DNA of 64,000 nucleotides from JABFSA01 sp963827515 (GTDB lineage: Bacteria > Acidobacteriota > Vicinamibacteria > Vicinamibacterales > UBA2999): assembly GCA_963827515.1 (NCBI GenBank), contig CAWHBF010000010.1, positions 186,001 through 250,000 of the forward strand, in the 5' to 3' direction. Position 1 is the first letter of the stretch. Every line of letters starts with the position of its first letter. Below, piece by piece: positions 24,821-41,883 of this stretch. Under the pieces are notes generated by a model that ran no database searches, was not told the origin of the DNA, and saw only the letters and a program-made list of their open reading frames with translations. The translations under genes and the position numbers were made by a program.

Positions 24821-25043
24821 GGTTACACCTCCTCGATTGGTCCTTGCTTCCGGATCTTGGCTCCAGCGGCCGGTCAGCCGGCCGCGCGCACACTCCCAAG
24901 CCCACGGATCACCGACGTTTGACCCCGGCGGCTCGTCGCCGTCTGGGACGCGAGTATAGGCCGTACACAAGAAGAGGCACAGAGATTTGCATCTCTGTGC
25001 CTCCGTGTCTCTGTGGCCCGTGAAGGTGAAGACCCCTCGAGCG

Positions 25044-33581
<8,538 letters not shown>

Positions 33582-33730
33582 CGGTGACTGACCCTCACGG
33601 ATCGGAAGTCGGAAAATCTGGCGGGTCCGCCGCGCGGATCCCGCCCTTCATCTGCCGCACGATTCGCTGCTGTGGCCGTCTCACGCACCTGTGAGGTACG
33701 AGGGACAGCGCCGAGCGGCGAACCAGGGCG

Positions 33731-34123
33731 CTACTTGACGTCGACCTTGGCGCCTACTTCGGCGAATTTCTTGCGGATCGTCTCGGCCTCGTCCTTGCTC
33801 ACGCCTTCCTTGAGCACCTTCGGCGCAGCTTCGACCAGGTCCTTGGCTTCCTTCAGACCCAGGCTCGTGACCTCGCGAACGACCTTGATGACCTTGATCT
33901 TGTCCGCACCGACCTCGACGAGGCTGACGTTGAACTCGGTCTTCTCCTCGGCCGGTGCGGCCGCGCCGCCGCCCGCCGCGGCCCCGCCCGGCATCGCCAT
34001 AGGCATGGCGGCCGCGGCAGAGACACCCAGTTCGGACTCGAGCGCCTTGACGAGCTGCGAGAGCTCCATGACGCTGATGCCCTTGATGTATTCGATCACT
34101 TGCTGCTGATTGACTTCGGCCAT
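33731..34123 (-). CDS. rplL: 50S ribosomal protein L7/L12
   Basis: 130 residues: N-terminal dimerisation helix pair (YIKGISVMELSQLVKALESE), Ala/Gly/Met-rich hinge, then the C-terminal factor-binding domain (EFNVSLVEVGADKIKVIKVV, LGLKEAKDLVE). It forms the ribosomal stalk with L10. About 80 bases separate it from rplJ and about 150 from rpoB. Confidence 0.98.
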   Translation of the reverse strand: MAEVNQQQVIEYIKGISVMELSQLVKALESELGVSAAAAMPMAMPGGAAAGGGAAAPAEEKTEFNVSLVEVGADKIKVIKVVREVTSLGLKEAKDLVEAAPKVLKEGVSKDEAETIRKKFAEVGAKVDVK

Positions 34124-34203
34124 TTTCTGTCTCTCCCTGACGCTGTCACAGGCGGCCCTAGGCTTCTGGCGCTAGGCTCTCCGCACGAAATGTTGTTGAA
34201 CGC

Positions 34204-34740
34204 TCAGCCCGCTGCCGCTTCCGATTTCTTCTTCTCCACCTGCACCAGGACCGACAGCAGATCGCGCGGCGTCGCCGCGAGCACCCCGACCAGCTGTTGC
34301 ATCGGCGCCTGCAGCACGTACAGGAGCTTCGCGTACAGTTCCGGCTTCCCTGGCAGGCTGGCGAGGTCGTTGACCTCCGCAGCCTTGATGACCTGGCCTT
34401 GCACCACCGCCGCCTTGATCGACAGCATCGGCGCCGTCTTCATGAAGGTCGTCAGCGTCTTGGCCAGGACCACGGCATCGCCCTGCGTATAGGCGATCGC
34501 GGTCGTACCCTCGAAATGCGCCTCGAGGGACGCGAGATTCGTGCCCTTGGTCGCGCGTTTGGCCAGCGTGTTCTTGACGACCCGATACTGCCCCTGCGCC
34601 GCACGAATCTGCCGGCGCAGATCGGTGACCTGCGGGACATTCAGCCCCTTGTAGTCGACGACGATCGCCGTGTCGGCCGTCTGAAAGGCCGCCGAAAGAT
34701 CCTGGAGCTCCTGCTCTTTTTCCGCTCTGCTTACAGCCAT
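34204..34740 (-). CDS. rplJ: 50S ribosomal protein L10
   Basis: 178 residues, MAVSRAEKEQELQDL start, then AIVVDYKGLNVPQVTDLRRQ and VVKNTLAKRA, the rRNA-binding core of L10; the Ala-rich C-terminal helix binds L7/L12. It follows rplA with nine bases between. In E. coli L10 represses its own operon by binding the rplJ leader, but such a short spacer here leaves little room for an equivalent leader. Confidence 0.97.
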   Translation of the reverse strand: MAVSRAEKEQELQDLSAAFQTADTAIVVDYKGLNVPQVTDLRRQIRAAQGQYRVVKNTLAKRATKGTNLASLEAHFEGTTAIAYTQGDAVVLAKTLTTFMKTAPMLSIKAAVVQGQVIKAAEVNDLASLPGKPELYAKLLYVLQAPMQQLVGVLAATPRDLLSVLVQVEKKKSEAAAG

Positions 34741-34749
34741 CGCGGCCCC

Positions 34750-35451
34750 CTACTTCGCCCGCTCATCGATGTGGGTGGTGTCGACTGTGACGCCAGGTCC
34801 CATCGTGGAGGACACGGTGACTGACTTGAGGTACTTGCCCTTGGCCGCGGCCGGCTTGGCGCGAACCACGCTATCGACGAGTGCGTGTGCGTTCGCCACC
34901 AGGTTCTCGGTAGAGAACGACGTCTTGCCGACGGGCGCGTGGATGATGCCGGTCTTGTCGACGCGGAACTCCACCTTGCCCGCCTTGATTTCCTTGATCG
35001 CCTGCGCCACGTTCGGCGTCACCGTGCCGGTCTTCGGATTCGGCATGAGGCCCCTCGGCCCGAGCACCTTGCCGAGACGTCCCACGGCGCGCATCATGTC
35101 GGGCGTCGCCACGACCGCGTCGTAGTCGATCCAACCACCAAGGATCTTCTCGACGAGCTCATCGCCGCCGACGAAATCCGCGCCCGCGTCGGTGGCTTCC
35201 TTCTGCTTGTCCGCACCCGCAATCGCCAGCACCCGCTTGCTCTTGCCAAGACCGTGCGGCAGCACGACGGTCCCGCGCACCATCTGTTCCGCGTGCTTGG
35301 GATCGACGCCCAACCGCATCGCCAGCTCCACGGTCTCGTCGAACTTGGCGTACTTCACCTTCTGAACCAGGGGAATCGCTTCTTCGAGGCGGTAGGGTCG
35401 GTCCTGAACCTGCGCTTCCGCGGCGATGAATTTCTTGCCGTGTCTTGCCAT
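34750..35451 (-). CDS. rplA: 50S ribosomal protein L1
   Basis: 233 residues from the ATG at 35451, chosen because GAGGAGG precedes it and MARHGKKF is the usual L1 start; the frame is open about 44 codons upstream without coding character. Motifs: KFDETVELAMRLGVDPKHAE, VLPHGLGKSKRVLAI, LGPRGLMPNPKTGTVT, GKTSFSTENLVANAHAL. It forms the L1 stalk. Confidence 0.97.
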   Translation of the reverse strand: MARHGKKFIAAEAQVQDRPYRLEEAIPLVQKVKYAKFDETVELAMRLGVDPKHAEQMVRGTVVLPHGLGKSKRVLAIAGADKQKEATDAGADFVGGDELVEKILGGWIDYDAVVATPDMMRAVGRLGKVLGPRGLMPNPKTGTVTPNVAQAIKEIKAGKVEFRVDKTGIIHAPVGKTSFSTENLVANAHALVDSVVRAKPAAAKGKYLKSVTVSSTMGPGVTVDTTHIDERAK

Positions 35452-35506
35452 ATGCCTCCTCGTGGTCGTAACGGGGCCGTCAGCCCCTCCCACTCTGCTA
35501 TCCGTC

Positions 35507-35576
35507 AACCACGAAGGTCCGCTTGAACGTTCACGCAAACCAGAAAGGCATCGTGATCTTCGCGTGCTTCGTGGTT
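35507..35576. repeat. CACGAAG palindrome between rplK and rplA (family C, copy 1)
   Basis: Left arm AACCACGAAGGTCCG, right arm CTTCGCGTGCTTCGTGGTT, with a degenerate centre. On the minus strand it starts directly at the TAA stop of rplK (TAAACCACGAAGCACG). Confidence 0.75.
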
Positions 35577-36001
35577 TATCCAACGACGTCGATGCCCATC
35601 GAGCGGGCGGTTCCTCTCACGGTCTTGATCGCCGCCTCGAGATCCTGGCAGTTGAGGTCCGGCATCTTCGTCTTGGCGATGTCCTCGACCTGCCGGGCCG
35701 TGACGGTGCCGACTTTGTTGCGATTCGGCTCGGCCGATCCCTTCGCCAGGTTCGCGATCTTCTTGAGCAGCACCGACGCGGGAGGCGTCTTGGTGATGAA
35801 GCTGTAGCTGCGGTCCACGTACACCGTGACCACCACCGGAATGATCAGCCCGTCATCCTTGGCGGTCTTCGCGTTGAAGTTCTTGCAGAAATCCATGATG
35901 TTCACGCCGTGCGGACCGAGCGCGGTGCCGACCGGCGGCGCGGGCGTCGCCTTGCCCGCGGGAATCTGCAACTTCACCATCGCCTGAACTTTTTTCGCCA
36001 T
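35576..36001 (-). CDS. rplK: 50S ribosomal protein L11
   Basis: 141 residues, the usual L11 length. VKLQIPAGKATPAPPVGTAL, HGVNIMDFCKNFNAKT, SFITKTPPASVLLKK and ARSMGIDVVG cover the N-terminal factor-contact domain and the C-terminal rRNA-binding domain. It follows nusG with about 97 bases of repeat-filled spacer. Confidence 0.98.
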   Translation of the reverse strand: MAKKVQAMVKLQIPAGKATPAPPVGTALGPHGVNIMDFCKNFNAKTAKDDGLIIPVVVTVYVDRSYSFITKTPPASVLLKKIANLAKGSAEPNRNKVGTVTARQVEDIAKTKMPDLNCQDLEAAIKTVRGTARSMGIDVVG

Positions 36002-36007
36002 TGTTCC

Positions 36008-36099
36008 TAACCACGAAGGCCACGAAGACCACGAAGGTCACGAAACGGAAAACCACACATGGTTCCCTGTTCTTCGTGAGCTTCGTGCACTTCGTGGTT
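36008..36099. repeat. CACGAAG palindrome between nusG and rplK (family C, copy 2)
   Basis: Left arm AACCACGAAGGCCACGAAGA, CCACGAAGGTCACGAA; right arm TTCGTGAGCTTCGTGCACTT, CGTGGTT. On the minus strand it begins at the TGA stop of nusG (TGAACCACGAAG). Confidence 0.85.
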
Positions 36100-36641
36100 C
36101 AAATCTTCTCTACCTGCAAGAAATCCAACTCCACCGGCGTCGCGCGGCCGAAGATCGTCACCATGACCTTCAGCGTGTTCTTGTCGAGATTGACCTCGTC
36201 GACAACGCCGTTGAAGCTGGTGAACGGTCCCTCGTTGATGCGGACGTGATCGCCCTTGTCGAAGCTGTACTTCGGCTTGGGCTTCTCGGCCGCGGTCTTC
36301 ACCTGGTCGAGAATCTGGTCGACCTCTTCCTTGCTGAGCGGCGTCGGCTTGCTGCCCGCGCCGACGAACCCGGTGACCTTCGGCGTGTTCTTGACCACAT
36401 GCCACGCGTTGTCGGACATGTGCATCTCAACCAGGATGTAGCCTGGAAAGAAGCGCTTCGGGGTCACGACCTTCCGGCCGCTCCGCATCTCGACGACGTC
36501 CTCGGTCGGGATCAGGACTTCGCCGATCTCAGCCTGCAGCCCGTACGCCTGCACCCGCTGTACGAGCGACTCGGCCACTTTCTTTTCGAATCCCGAATAC
36601 GTGTGGACGATGTACCAGCTCTTGCTCGCGACGTCGGTCAT
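36099..36641 (-). CDS. nusG: Transcription antitermination protein NusG
   Basis: 180 residues. KSWYIVHTYSGFEKKVAESL starts the NGN domain, RKVVTPKRFFPGYILVEM continues it, and DHVRINEGPFTSFNGVVDEV is the C-terminal KOW domain that contacts Rho or S10. Its ATG overlaps the secE stop by one base (TAATG). Confidence 0.98.
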   Translation of the reverse strand: MTDVASKSWYIVHTYSGFEKKVAESLVQRVQAYGLQAEIGEVLIPTEDVVEMRSGRKVVTPKRFFPGYILVEMHMSDNAWHVVKNTPKVTGFVGAGSKPTPLSKEEVDQILDQVKTAAEKPKPKYSFDKGDHVRINEGPFTSFNGVVDEVNLDKNTLKVMVTIFGRATPVELDFLQVEKI

Positions 36642-36901
36642 TACGCTCCAAACCGGCGGAAGATCCAGTTCACGATGCGGTCAAAGGCCACATCGAGCCC
36701 CCACAAATACACTCCGAAGAACGTCGACGTCAGGATCACCACGAGAGTCGTCGCGTACACCTCGCGCCGCGACGGCCACGTGACGCGCCGCGTCTCGTTA
36801 CGCACCTCGGCGAAAAACGTGCGAGCGTTGTCCCACCAGGCTCCCGGGCCTCTCATGGTGGTGCTAACCGACGCTGGCTTGACCTGCTCTGCGGTGCTCA
36901 T
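36641..36901 (-). CDS. secE: Preprotein translocase subunit SecE
   Basis: 86 residues from the ATG at 36901 (an ATG three codons earlier is also possible). A short cytoplasmic part contains FFAEVRNETRRVTWPSRREV, the conserved SecE signature, followed by one membrane helix (VVILTSTFFGVYLWGLDVAF). It pairs with SecY in the translocon. Position between tRNA-Trp and nusG is typical. Confidence 0.96.
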   Translation of the reverse strand: MSTAEQVKPASVSTTMRGPGAWWDNARTFFAEVRNETRRVTWPSRREVYATTLVVILTSTFFGVYLWGLDVAFDRIVNWIFRRFGA

Positions 36902-36952
36902 ACCTGTCATCCCGAAGGCCGTTGTCCCAGTTGGCCGGCCTCCCTTCTTGGC

Positions 36953-37024
36953 AGGTCAGGAGGGAATCGAACCCCCAACCCCCGGTTTTGGAGACCGGTG
37001 CTCTACCAATTGAGCTACTGACCT
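36953..37024 (-). tRNA. tRNA-Trp: tRNA-Trp (CCA)
   Basis: 72 bases; acceptor stem AGGTCAG with CTGACCT; D-arm GCTC/GAGC; anticodon stem CCGGT/ACCGG around CTCCAAA, giving CCA; T-arm GGGGG TTCGATT CCCTC. No encoded 3' CCA. It lies between rpmG and secE. Confidence 0.97.
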
Positions 37025-37107
37025 AACTCAACTGGACAGTTCGAAGTCTGTAGTCGGCTAGTCAAGTTCAAACTCGGGTCGACAGACCAGAGTACCAACT
37101 TTCCAGC

Positions 37108-37257
37108 TTACTTCGTCTCTTTGTGCGCCGTGTGCTTGCGACAGAAGCGACAGAACTTGCTGAATTCGATCCGCTCGGTCGTCTTCTTCTTGTTCTTGGT
37201 CGTACTGTAGTTCCGACGTTTGCAGTCGCCGCACGCGAGATGAACGATGTCTCTCAT
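37108..37257 (-). CDS. rpmG: 50S ribosomal protein L33
   Basis: 49 residues from the ATG at 37257: MRDIVHLACGDCKRRNYSTT, then FSKFCRFCRKHTAHKE. Two CxxC pairs make this the zinc-binding form of L33. The frame is open upstream, but the L33 start is clear. Confidence 0.96.
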   Translation of the reverse strand: MRDIVHLACGDCKRRNYSTTKNKKKTTERIEFSKFCRFCRKHTAHKETK

Positions 37258-37315
37258 AAGAAAAAGCTCGTAGTTGGTAGCTGGTAGCCGTGTCTCGATC
37301 TCGTACGTGCGTAGG

Positions 37316-37347
37316 GCGGGTCTGTTCGCCATGCGCCACAGACCCGC
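37316..37347 (-). other. Intercistronic hairpin between tuf and rpmG
   Basis: GCGGGTCTGT and ACAGACCCGC form a ten-pair stem around a 12-base loop. There is no T-tract, so it may be an mRNA-processing or stabilising structure rather than a full terminator. Confidence 0.45.
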
Positions 37348-37381
37348 CGGGTCCGCTACGCGGCACCCGGCCTAGCTCGTC

Positions 37382-38581
37382 CTACAGCACGATCTCCGTG
37401 ATGGTGCCGGCGCCCACCGTGCGACCGCCTTCGCGAATCGCGAACCGGCTCCCCTTCTCGATCGCCACCGGCGTGATCAGCTCCCCCGTGATCGTCGTGC
37501 TGTCGCCCGGCATCACCATCTCGACCCCCTCGGGCAACTTCAAAATCCCCGTCACGTCCGTCGTCCGAATGTAAAACTGCGGCCGATACCCGTTGAAGAA
37601 CGGCGTGTGCCGCCCCCCCTCTTCCTTCGACAGGATGTAGACCTCGCCCTTGAACTGCGTGTGCGGCTTCATCGACCCCGGCTTCGCCAGCACCTGCCCC
37701 CGCTCCACGTCCGTCTTCTCCACCCCGCGCAGCAGCACCCCGACGTTGTCCCCCGCCACCCCTTCGTCCAGCAGCTTCCGGAACATCTCCACCCCGGTCA
37801 CAATCTTCTTCTCCGTCGGCTTGAACCCCACGATCTCGATCTCTTCGCCGACCTTCACCTTCCCGCGCTCAATCCGCCCCGTCACCACCGTCCCGCGCCC
37901 CGAGATCGAAAACACGTCCTCGATCGGCATCATGAACGGCTTGTCCACATCCCGCTCCGGCATCGGAATGTGGCTGTCGAGCGCCTCCATCAGCTTCAGC
38001 ACGCTCTCGACCCCCGTCGCCTCCCCGTTGAGCGCCCCCAGCGCGCTCACCCGGACCACCGGGATGTCGTCGCCCTTGAACCCGTAGCTCGTCAGCAGCT
38101 CCCGCACTTCCAGCTCCACCAGGTCCAGCAGCTCCGGGTCGTCCACCGCATCCACCTTGTTCAGCGCCACCACCAGGTGCGGTACGTTCACCTGCCGCGC
38201 CAGCAGCACGTGCTCCCGCGTCTGCGGCATCGGCCCGTCCATCGCGCTCACCACCAGAATGGCGCCGTCCATCTGCGCCGCCCCCGTGATCATGTTCTTG
38301 ATGTAGTCCGCGTGCCCCGGGCAGTCCACGTGCGCGTAGTGCCGGTTCGCCGTCGCATACTCCACGTGGCTCGACGCAATCGTCAGGATCTTCGTGTCGT
38401 CCCGCCGCCCCTGCGATTCCGACGCCTTCGCCACCTGGTCATACGACACGAACTTCGCCCACCCCTTGTCCGCCGCCACCTTCGTCAACGCCGCCGTCAA
38501 CGTCGTCTTCCCGTGGTCGATGTGCCCGATCGTCCCCACGTTCACGTGCGGCTTCGACCGATCAAATTTCTCTTTCGCCAT
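37382..38581 (-). CDS. tuf: Elongation factor Tu
   Basis: 399 residues. G-motifs: GHIDHGKTTL, DCPGHADY, NKVD. The C-terminal domains end TVGAGTITEIVL. It delivers aminoacyl-tRNA to the ribosome. Four tRNA genes lie immediately upstream on the same strand, as in the tufB operon of E. coli. Codon use is visibly richer in C-ending codons than in most neighbours, as expected for a highly expressed gene. Confidence 0.99.
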   Translation of the reverse strand: MAKEKFDRSKPHVNVGTIGHIDHGKTTLTAALTKVAADKGWAKFVSYDQVAKASESQGRRDDTKILTIASSHVEYATANRHYAHVDCPGHADYIKNMITGAAQMDGAILVVSAMDGPMPQTREHVLLARQVNVPHLVVALNKVDAVDDPELLDLVELEVRELLTSYGFKGDDIPVVRVSALGALNGEATGVESVLKLMEALDSHIPMPERDVDKPFMMPIEDVFSISGRGTVVTGRIERGKVKVGEEIEIVGFKPTEKKIVTGVEMFRKLLDEGVAGDNVGVLLRGVEKTDVERGQVLAKPGSMKPHTQFKGEVYILSKEEGGRHTPFFNGYRPQFYIRTTDVTGILKLPEGVEMVMPGDSTTITGELITPVAIEKGSRFAIREGGRTVGAGTITEIVL

Positions 38582-38705
38582 GAGTTCTACGCTCGCTCTC
38601 GATGATGAAACGTGCCGTGTCGTCTTGCCCGCCGGGACCGCAAGCGGTACCCGAGACTTCCATGCGCTGAACGGGTCCTCCGAAGCTCACCCGTCGGGTC
38701 ACTGG

Positions 38706-38778
<73 letters not shown>

Positions 38779-38905
38779 CTTCGCCCTTCGGGCTTCGGCC
38801 GACAAGTCGGCCTGCCCATAACTTGTCGTACCTACCTATGTCACGCAGCGGAGTCTGGCTTGCCGGCCGTAGCTCACGCGCTTCTCCTCGCTGAGCGAAG
38901 GCTGG

Positions 38906-38977
38906 AGCGGGAGACGGGGATCGAACCCGCGACCAACAGCTTGGAAGGCTGTGACTCTACCACTGAGTTACTCCCGC
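38906..38977 (-). tRNA. tRNA-Gly: tRNA-Gly (TCC)
   Basis: 72 bases; acceptor GCGGGAG with CTCCCGC; anticodon stem CAGCC/GCTG region around TTCCAA gives TCC; T-arm GCGGG TTCGATC CCCGT. Confidence 0.96.
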
Positions 38978-39169
38978 CTTCGCGCTCACTGACTCGTCGG
39001 TCATCGAGCGCTCCCTCCTTCGCGCTTCGGCGGGCAAGCCCGCCCCGCGCCCGACTTCGCTTTCCACCTCACGCCGCGGCGCCGCGCGAAGCGCGGCTTG
39101 CCGCCAAGATCAACAACGCCACCAACCTCTCAAGCCGCGCTCAGCTCAGCCGCGGCGGCGAGCGAAGGT

Positions 39170-39255
39170 TGGTGGGGAGGGGAGGGTTCGAACCTCCGTA
39201 GCCCGAAGGCGGCAGGTTTACAGCCTGCTGCGATTGACCGCTCTGCCACCTCCCC
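39170..39255 (-). tRNA. tRNA-Tyr: tRNA-Tyr (GTA)
   Basis: 86 bases including an encoded 3' CCA, unlike the other tRNAs here. Acceptor GGGGAGG with CCTCCCC; anticodon loop CTGTAAAC gives GTA; a long variable arm (class II) precedes the T-arm GGAGG TTCGAAC CCTCC. Confidence 0.96.
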
Positions 39256-39397
39256 AAGAACACTCTGCGTCGCCCCAATAACCCCGGCTTCAAGCTCGCC
39301 GCGCGCGCGGAGGCATGCGGCCTGAATCCTGTCGTGTTTCGTGTGGAATCCGTGTTATCTGGTGCTTTCATGAAAGGCGCGGCGTGAACTTCCGTGG

Positions 39398-39471
39398 AGC
39401 TGGCGGAGGGATTTGAACCCCCGACCGGCTGATTACAAATCAGCTGCTCTACCGGACTGAGCTACGCCAGC
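39398..39471 (-). tRNA. tRNA-Thr: tRNA-Thr (TGT)
   Basis: 74 bases; acceptor GCTGGCG with CGCCAGC; anticodon arm CTGATTTGTAATCAG gives TGT; T-arm GGGGG TTCAAAT CCCTC. First gene of the tRNA-tuf run. Confidence 0.97.
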
Positions 39472-39485
39472 CAGACAAAGAGCAG

Positions 39486-39515
39486 ATAGTAGCACTTCCC
39501 GTGCCAGTCCAGCAA
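39486..39515 (-). promoter_or_regulatory. Putative sigma-70-type promoter of the tRNA-tuf operon
   Basis: On the minus strand TTGCTG (39515-39510), 18 bases, then TACTAT (39491-39486). The -10 box is about 15 bases before the first tRNA. It is close to the TTGACA/TATAAT consensus and in the right place, but it was identified only by eye. Confidence 0.5.
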
Positions 39516-39528
39516 GAGCCTCCAGACC

Positions 39529-40251
39529 TCAGACAGCCCCGGATGTGCGCTGCCGGACCGCCTCGAAGAGGGTAATGCCCGCCGCGACCGAAACATTCAG
39601 GCTTCCGACATGCCCGTGCATGGGTATCACGGCCAGGAAATCGCACTTTTCCCTCACCAGGCGTCTCAACCCGGCACCTTCCGCGCCCAGCACGATCGCG
39701 GTGGGCATGGTGAAGTCGATGGCGGTGTATGGCGTGCTGCCCTCTCCGGCAAGTCCAACGGTCCAGACCCCGGCCTCCTTCAATTCCTCGATAGCGCGGG
39801 CAATATTTACCACCTCGGCGATCCTGACGTGCGCGACCGCACCGGCCGACGCCTTCGCTGCCGCACCATCGAGGGCGGCCGACCGCCGGCTCTGACGCAC
39901 GACGCCATGTACGCCGGCAGCATCCGCAGTTCGAAGGATCGCGCCCAGGTTGTGCGGATCCTCGATGCCGTCCAGCACCATCAGGAGCGCAGGACCCGCC
40001 GCACCAGATACGAGTTCCGCGACGCTGTAGTTCGAAGGAGCGTCGATTTCAGCCACCACGCCCTGGTGCACGCCGTGATGTGCATCGCGGTCGAGCGTAT
40101 CCGGCGGGACGCGGCGGGCACGCACGCCGCGCTCACGCGCGAGCGCGATGAGCTCCGCCAGACGCGCGTCACCGCGTTCACCAACTCGTAGCTCTCTCAC
40201 CCGCCCGGCACGTATCGCCTCGAGGACTGGGTTGATGCCGTAGATGATCAT
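39529..40251 (-). CDS. rlmB: 23S rRNA 2'-O-ribose methyltransferase RlmB/TrmH type
   Basis: 240 residues of the SPOUT superfamily. N-terminal substrate-binding domain (MIIYGINPVLEAIRAGRVRE), then motif 1 LDGIEDPHNLGAILRTADAA, motif 2 VLGAEGAGLRRLVREKCD and motif 3 IPMHGHVGSLNVSVAAGI, which form the SAM-binding knot. RlmB methylates G2251 of 23S rRNA in E. coli. Its ATG overlaps the gltX stop. Confidence 0.93.
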   Translation of the reverse strand: MIIYGINPVLEAIRAGRVRELRVGERGDARLAELIALARERGVRARRVPPDTLDRDAHHGVHQGVVAEIDAPSNYSVAELVSGAAGPALLMVLDGIEDPHNLGAILRTADAAGVHGVVRQSRRSAALDGAAAKASAGAVAHVRIAEVVNIARAIEELKEAGVWTVGLAGEGSTPYTAIDFTMPTAIVLGAEGAGLRRLVREKCDFLAVIPMHGHVGSLNVSVAAGITLFEAVRQRTSGAV

Positions 40252-41774
40252 CAGGCGGGCGCCGTGCCCCCACCTGTCGAGGGCGATGCACCAAGCGCTT
40301 CGTTGAACGTCCTGGCACGATCAGCCGGACCGGCGATCGGACGCATGCCGGAATCACGAAGCGCGGCGCCCCGCGCGATCGCGGGCACGGCCAGGTCTAG
40401 CTCCAACCCCTCTGGCTCGCCCATGAGTGCGAGCCGAATCGGGTGTAAGAGTGCCTTGCCTTTCGCACCGGTCCGATCACGCACCCGTCCGATCGCTGCG
40501 CGAAATGCCTCGCGGTCGAGCAGCGGTTCGCCGCCGCCGAGCACCTCGGCCAGTGCGGCAATCACCGGCCGTGCCGTCTCGGCCTCCGCACGCACGACTG
40601 GCTCGGCAAGAGCGCGCTCCGCCGAATAGTCGAACAGGAAACGGAGCCGCGCCGGCAGCTGATCCAGTCGATCGACCGACGACGTCACCAGCGGGAGGAC
40701 CCCGGCGAGAAAGTCGAGCGCCTCGCCCGTCGGATCCACGATCCATCCCTCACTCTTCAAGTACGACGTCGAGAGCTGCACGAGCCGGGCGGGTGCCGCA
40801 CCCTTCAGGTAGTGACGATTGACCCACGCGAGCTTCTCCACATCGAAGACGCCAGCGCTGTGCCCCACGTCCTCGAGGCGAAACCGTCGCGCGAGCTCGT
40901 CGAGCGCGACGATCTCCTGCCCCTCGCCGGGCGACCATCCGATGAGCGCGAGATAGTTCGTCAGCGCCTCGGGCAGGTATCCCCTGGCGCGAAACTCCGC
41001 GACCGATGTCGCGCCGTGGCGCTTCGAAAGCCGACCACCGTCGGGACCCAACACCAACGGGACGTGCGCAAATGCCGGCGGCTTCCATCCGAAGGCCTCG
41101 TACAGCAGGATCTGCCTTGGGGTATTTGAAATGTGGTCCTCGCCCCGCACGACGTGCGTAATCTCCATCAGCGCATCGTCGATGACCACGGCGTAGTTGT
41201 AGGCGGGGACGCCTTCGGAACGAACGAGCACCGGATCGCCGAGCACGTCGGTGTTGAATCGAACCTCTCCGCGCACGAGATCGTTCCAGACGACATCGCG
41301 GTCGTCCGGAATGCGGAACCGAATGGCAGAGGGCTCGCCGTTCTCAGCGCGCCGTCGCGCCTCGTCGGGCGGGATGTCGCGGCATCGCCCCGCGTACTTG
41401 GGGGGCCGCCGCTCGCGCAGCGCGTTGTAGCGGTCCATCTCGAGCTGCTCGGGAGGACAGAAGCATCGATACGCCTGGCCCCGCGCCATCAACTCGACAA
41501 CGTGCGCGCGGTAGATATGGAGGCGCTCCGACTGGCGATAGGGACCGTGGTCGCCGCCCCTCTCCACCCCCTCATCCCAGCTCAGACCCATCCACTCGAG
41601 GTCCTCGAGGATGGCCGCCTCGGATTCGCGCGTGGACCGCGCGACGTCGGTATCCTCGATTCTGAGCACGAACGTGCCGCCCGACCCGCGTGCGAGCAGC
41701 CAATTGAAGAGGGCCGACCGCGCGTTGCCGACATGCAGTTGACCCGTGGGACTGGGGGCGAAGCGTACTCTCAC
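40251..41774 (-). CDS. gltX: Glutamyl-tRNA synthetase
   Basis: 507 residues from the GTG at 41774. VRFAPSPTGQLHVGNARSAL carries the class I HIGH-type motif and RLSKRHGA the KMSKS-type motif. The insertion YRCFCPPEQ through GRCRDI may hold zinc. A start at 41816 would add codons lying in a family A repeat, so I reject it. It charges tRNA-Glu, and in organisms lacking GlnRS also tRNA-Gln; which applies here cannot be read. Confidence 0.97.
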   Translation of the reverse strand: MRVRFAPSPTGQLHVGNARSALFNWLLARGSGGTFVLRIEDTDVARSTRESEAAILEDLEWMGLSWDEGVERGGDHGPYRQSERLHIYRAHVVELMARGQAYRCFCPPEQLEMDRYNALRERRPPKYAGRCRDIPPDEARRRAENGEPSAIRFRIPDDRDVVWNDLVRGEVRFNTDVLGDPVLVRSEGVPAYNYAVVIDDALMEITHVVRGEDHISNTPRQILLYEAFGWKPPAFAHVPLVLGPDGGRLSKRHGATSVAEFRARGYLPEALTNYLALIGWSPGEGQEIVALDELARRFRLEDVGHSAGVFDVEKLAWVNRHYLKGAAPARLVQLSTSYLKSEGWIVDPTGEALDFLAGVLPLVTSSVDRLDQLPARLRFLFDYSAERALAEPVVRAEAETARPVIAALAEVLGGGEPLLDREAFRAAIGRVRDRTGAKGKALLHPIRLALMGEPEGLELDLAVPAIARGAALRDSGMRPIAGPADRARTFNEALGASPSTGGGTAPA

Positions 41775-41783
41775 GCGGATATC

Positions 41784-41883
41784 GTAGACCGATTTGTATT
41801 TCGTCGTAGAGCGCACGCTTCAGCGTGCGCGTGTCCGCGGAGGCTGAAGCCTCCGCTCTACGCCGAATCGAGAAGCGATCTAA
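41784..41883. repeat. Family A palindromic element between ispDF and gltX
   Basis: Both hairpins intact (CGCACGCT TC AGCGTGCG; GGAGGCTGAAGCCTCC). The right tip GATCTA supplies the TAG stop of ispDF, and the left tip reaches into the region just before the gltX start. Confidence 0.9.

Noticed and set aside
37316..37347. Strong terminator after tuf
   Set aside because: The stem is good, but no T-run follows and rpmG lies just downstream in the same direction, so it is listed only as a hairpin.
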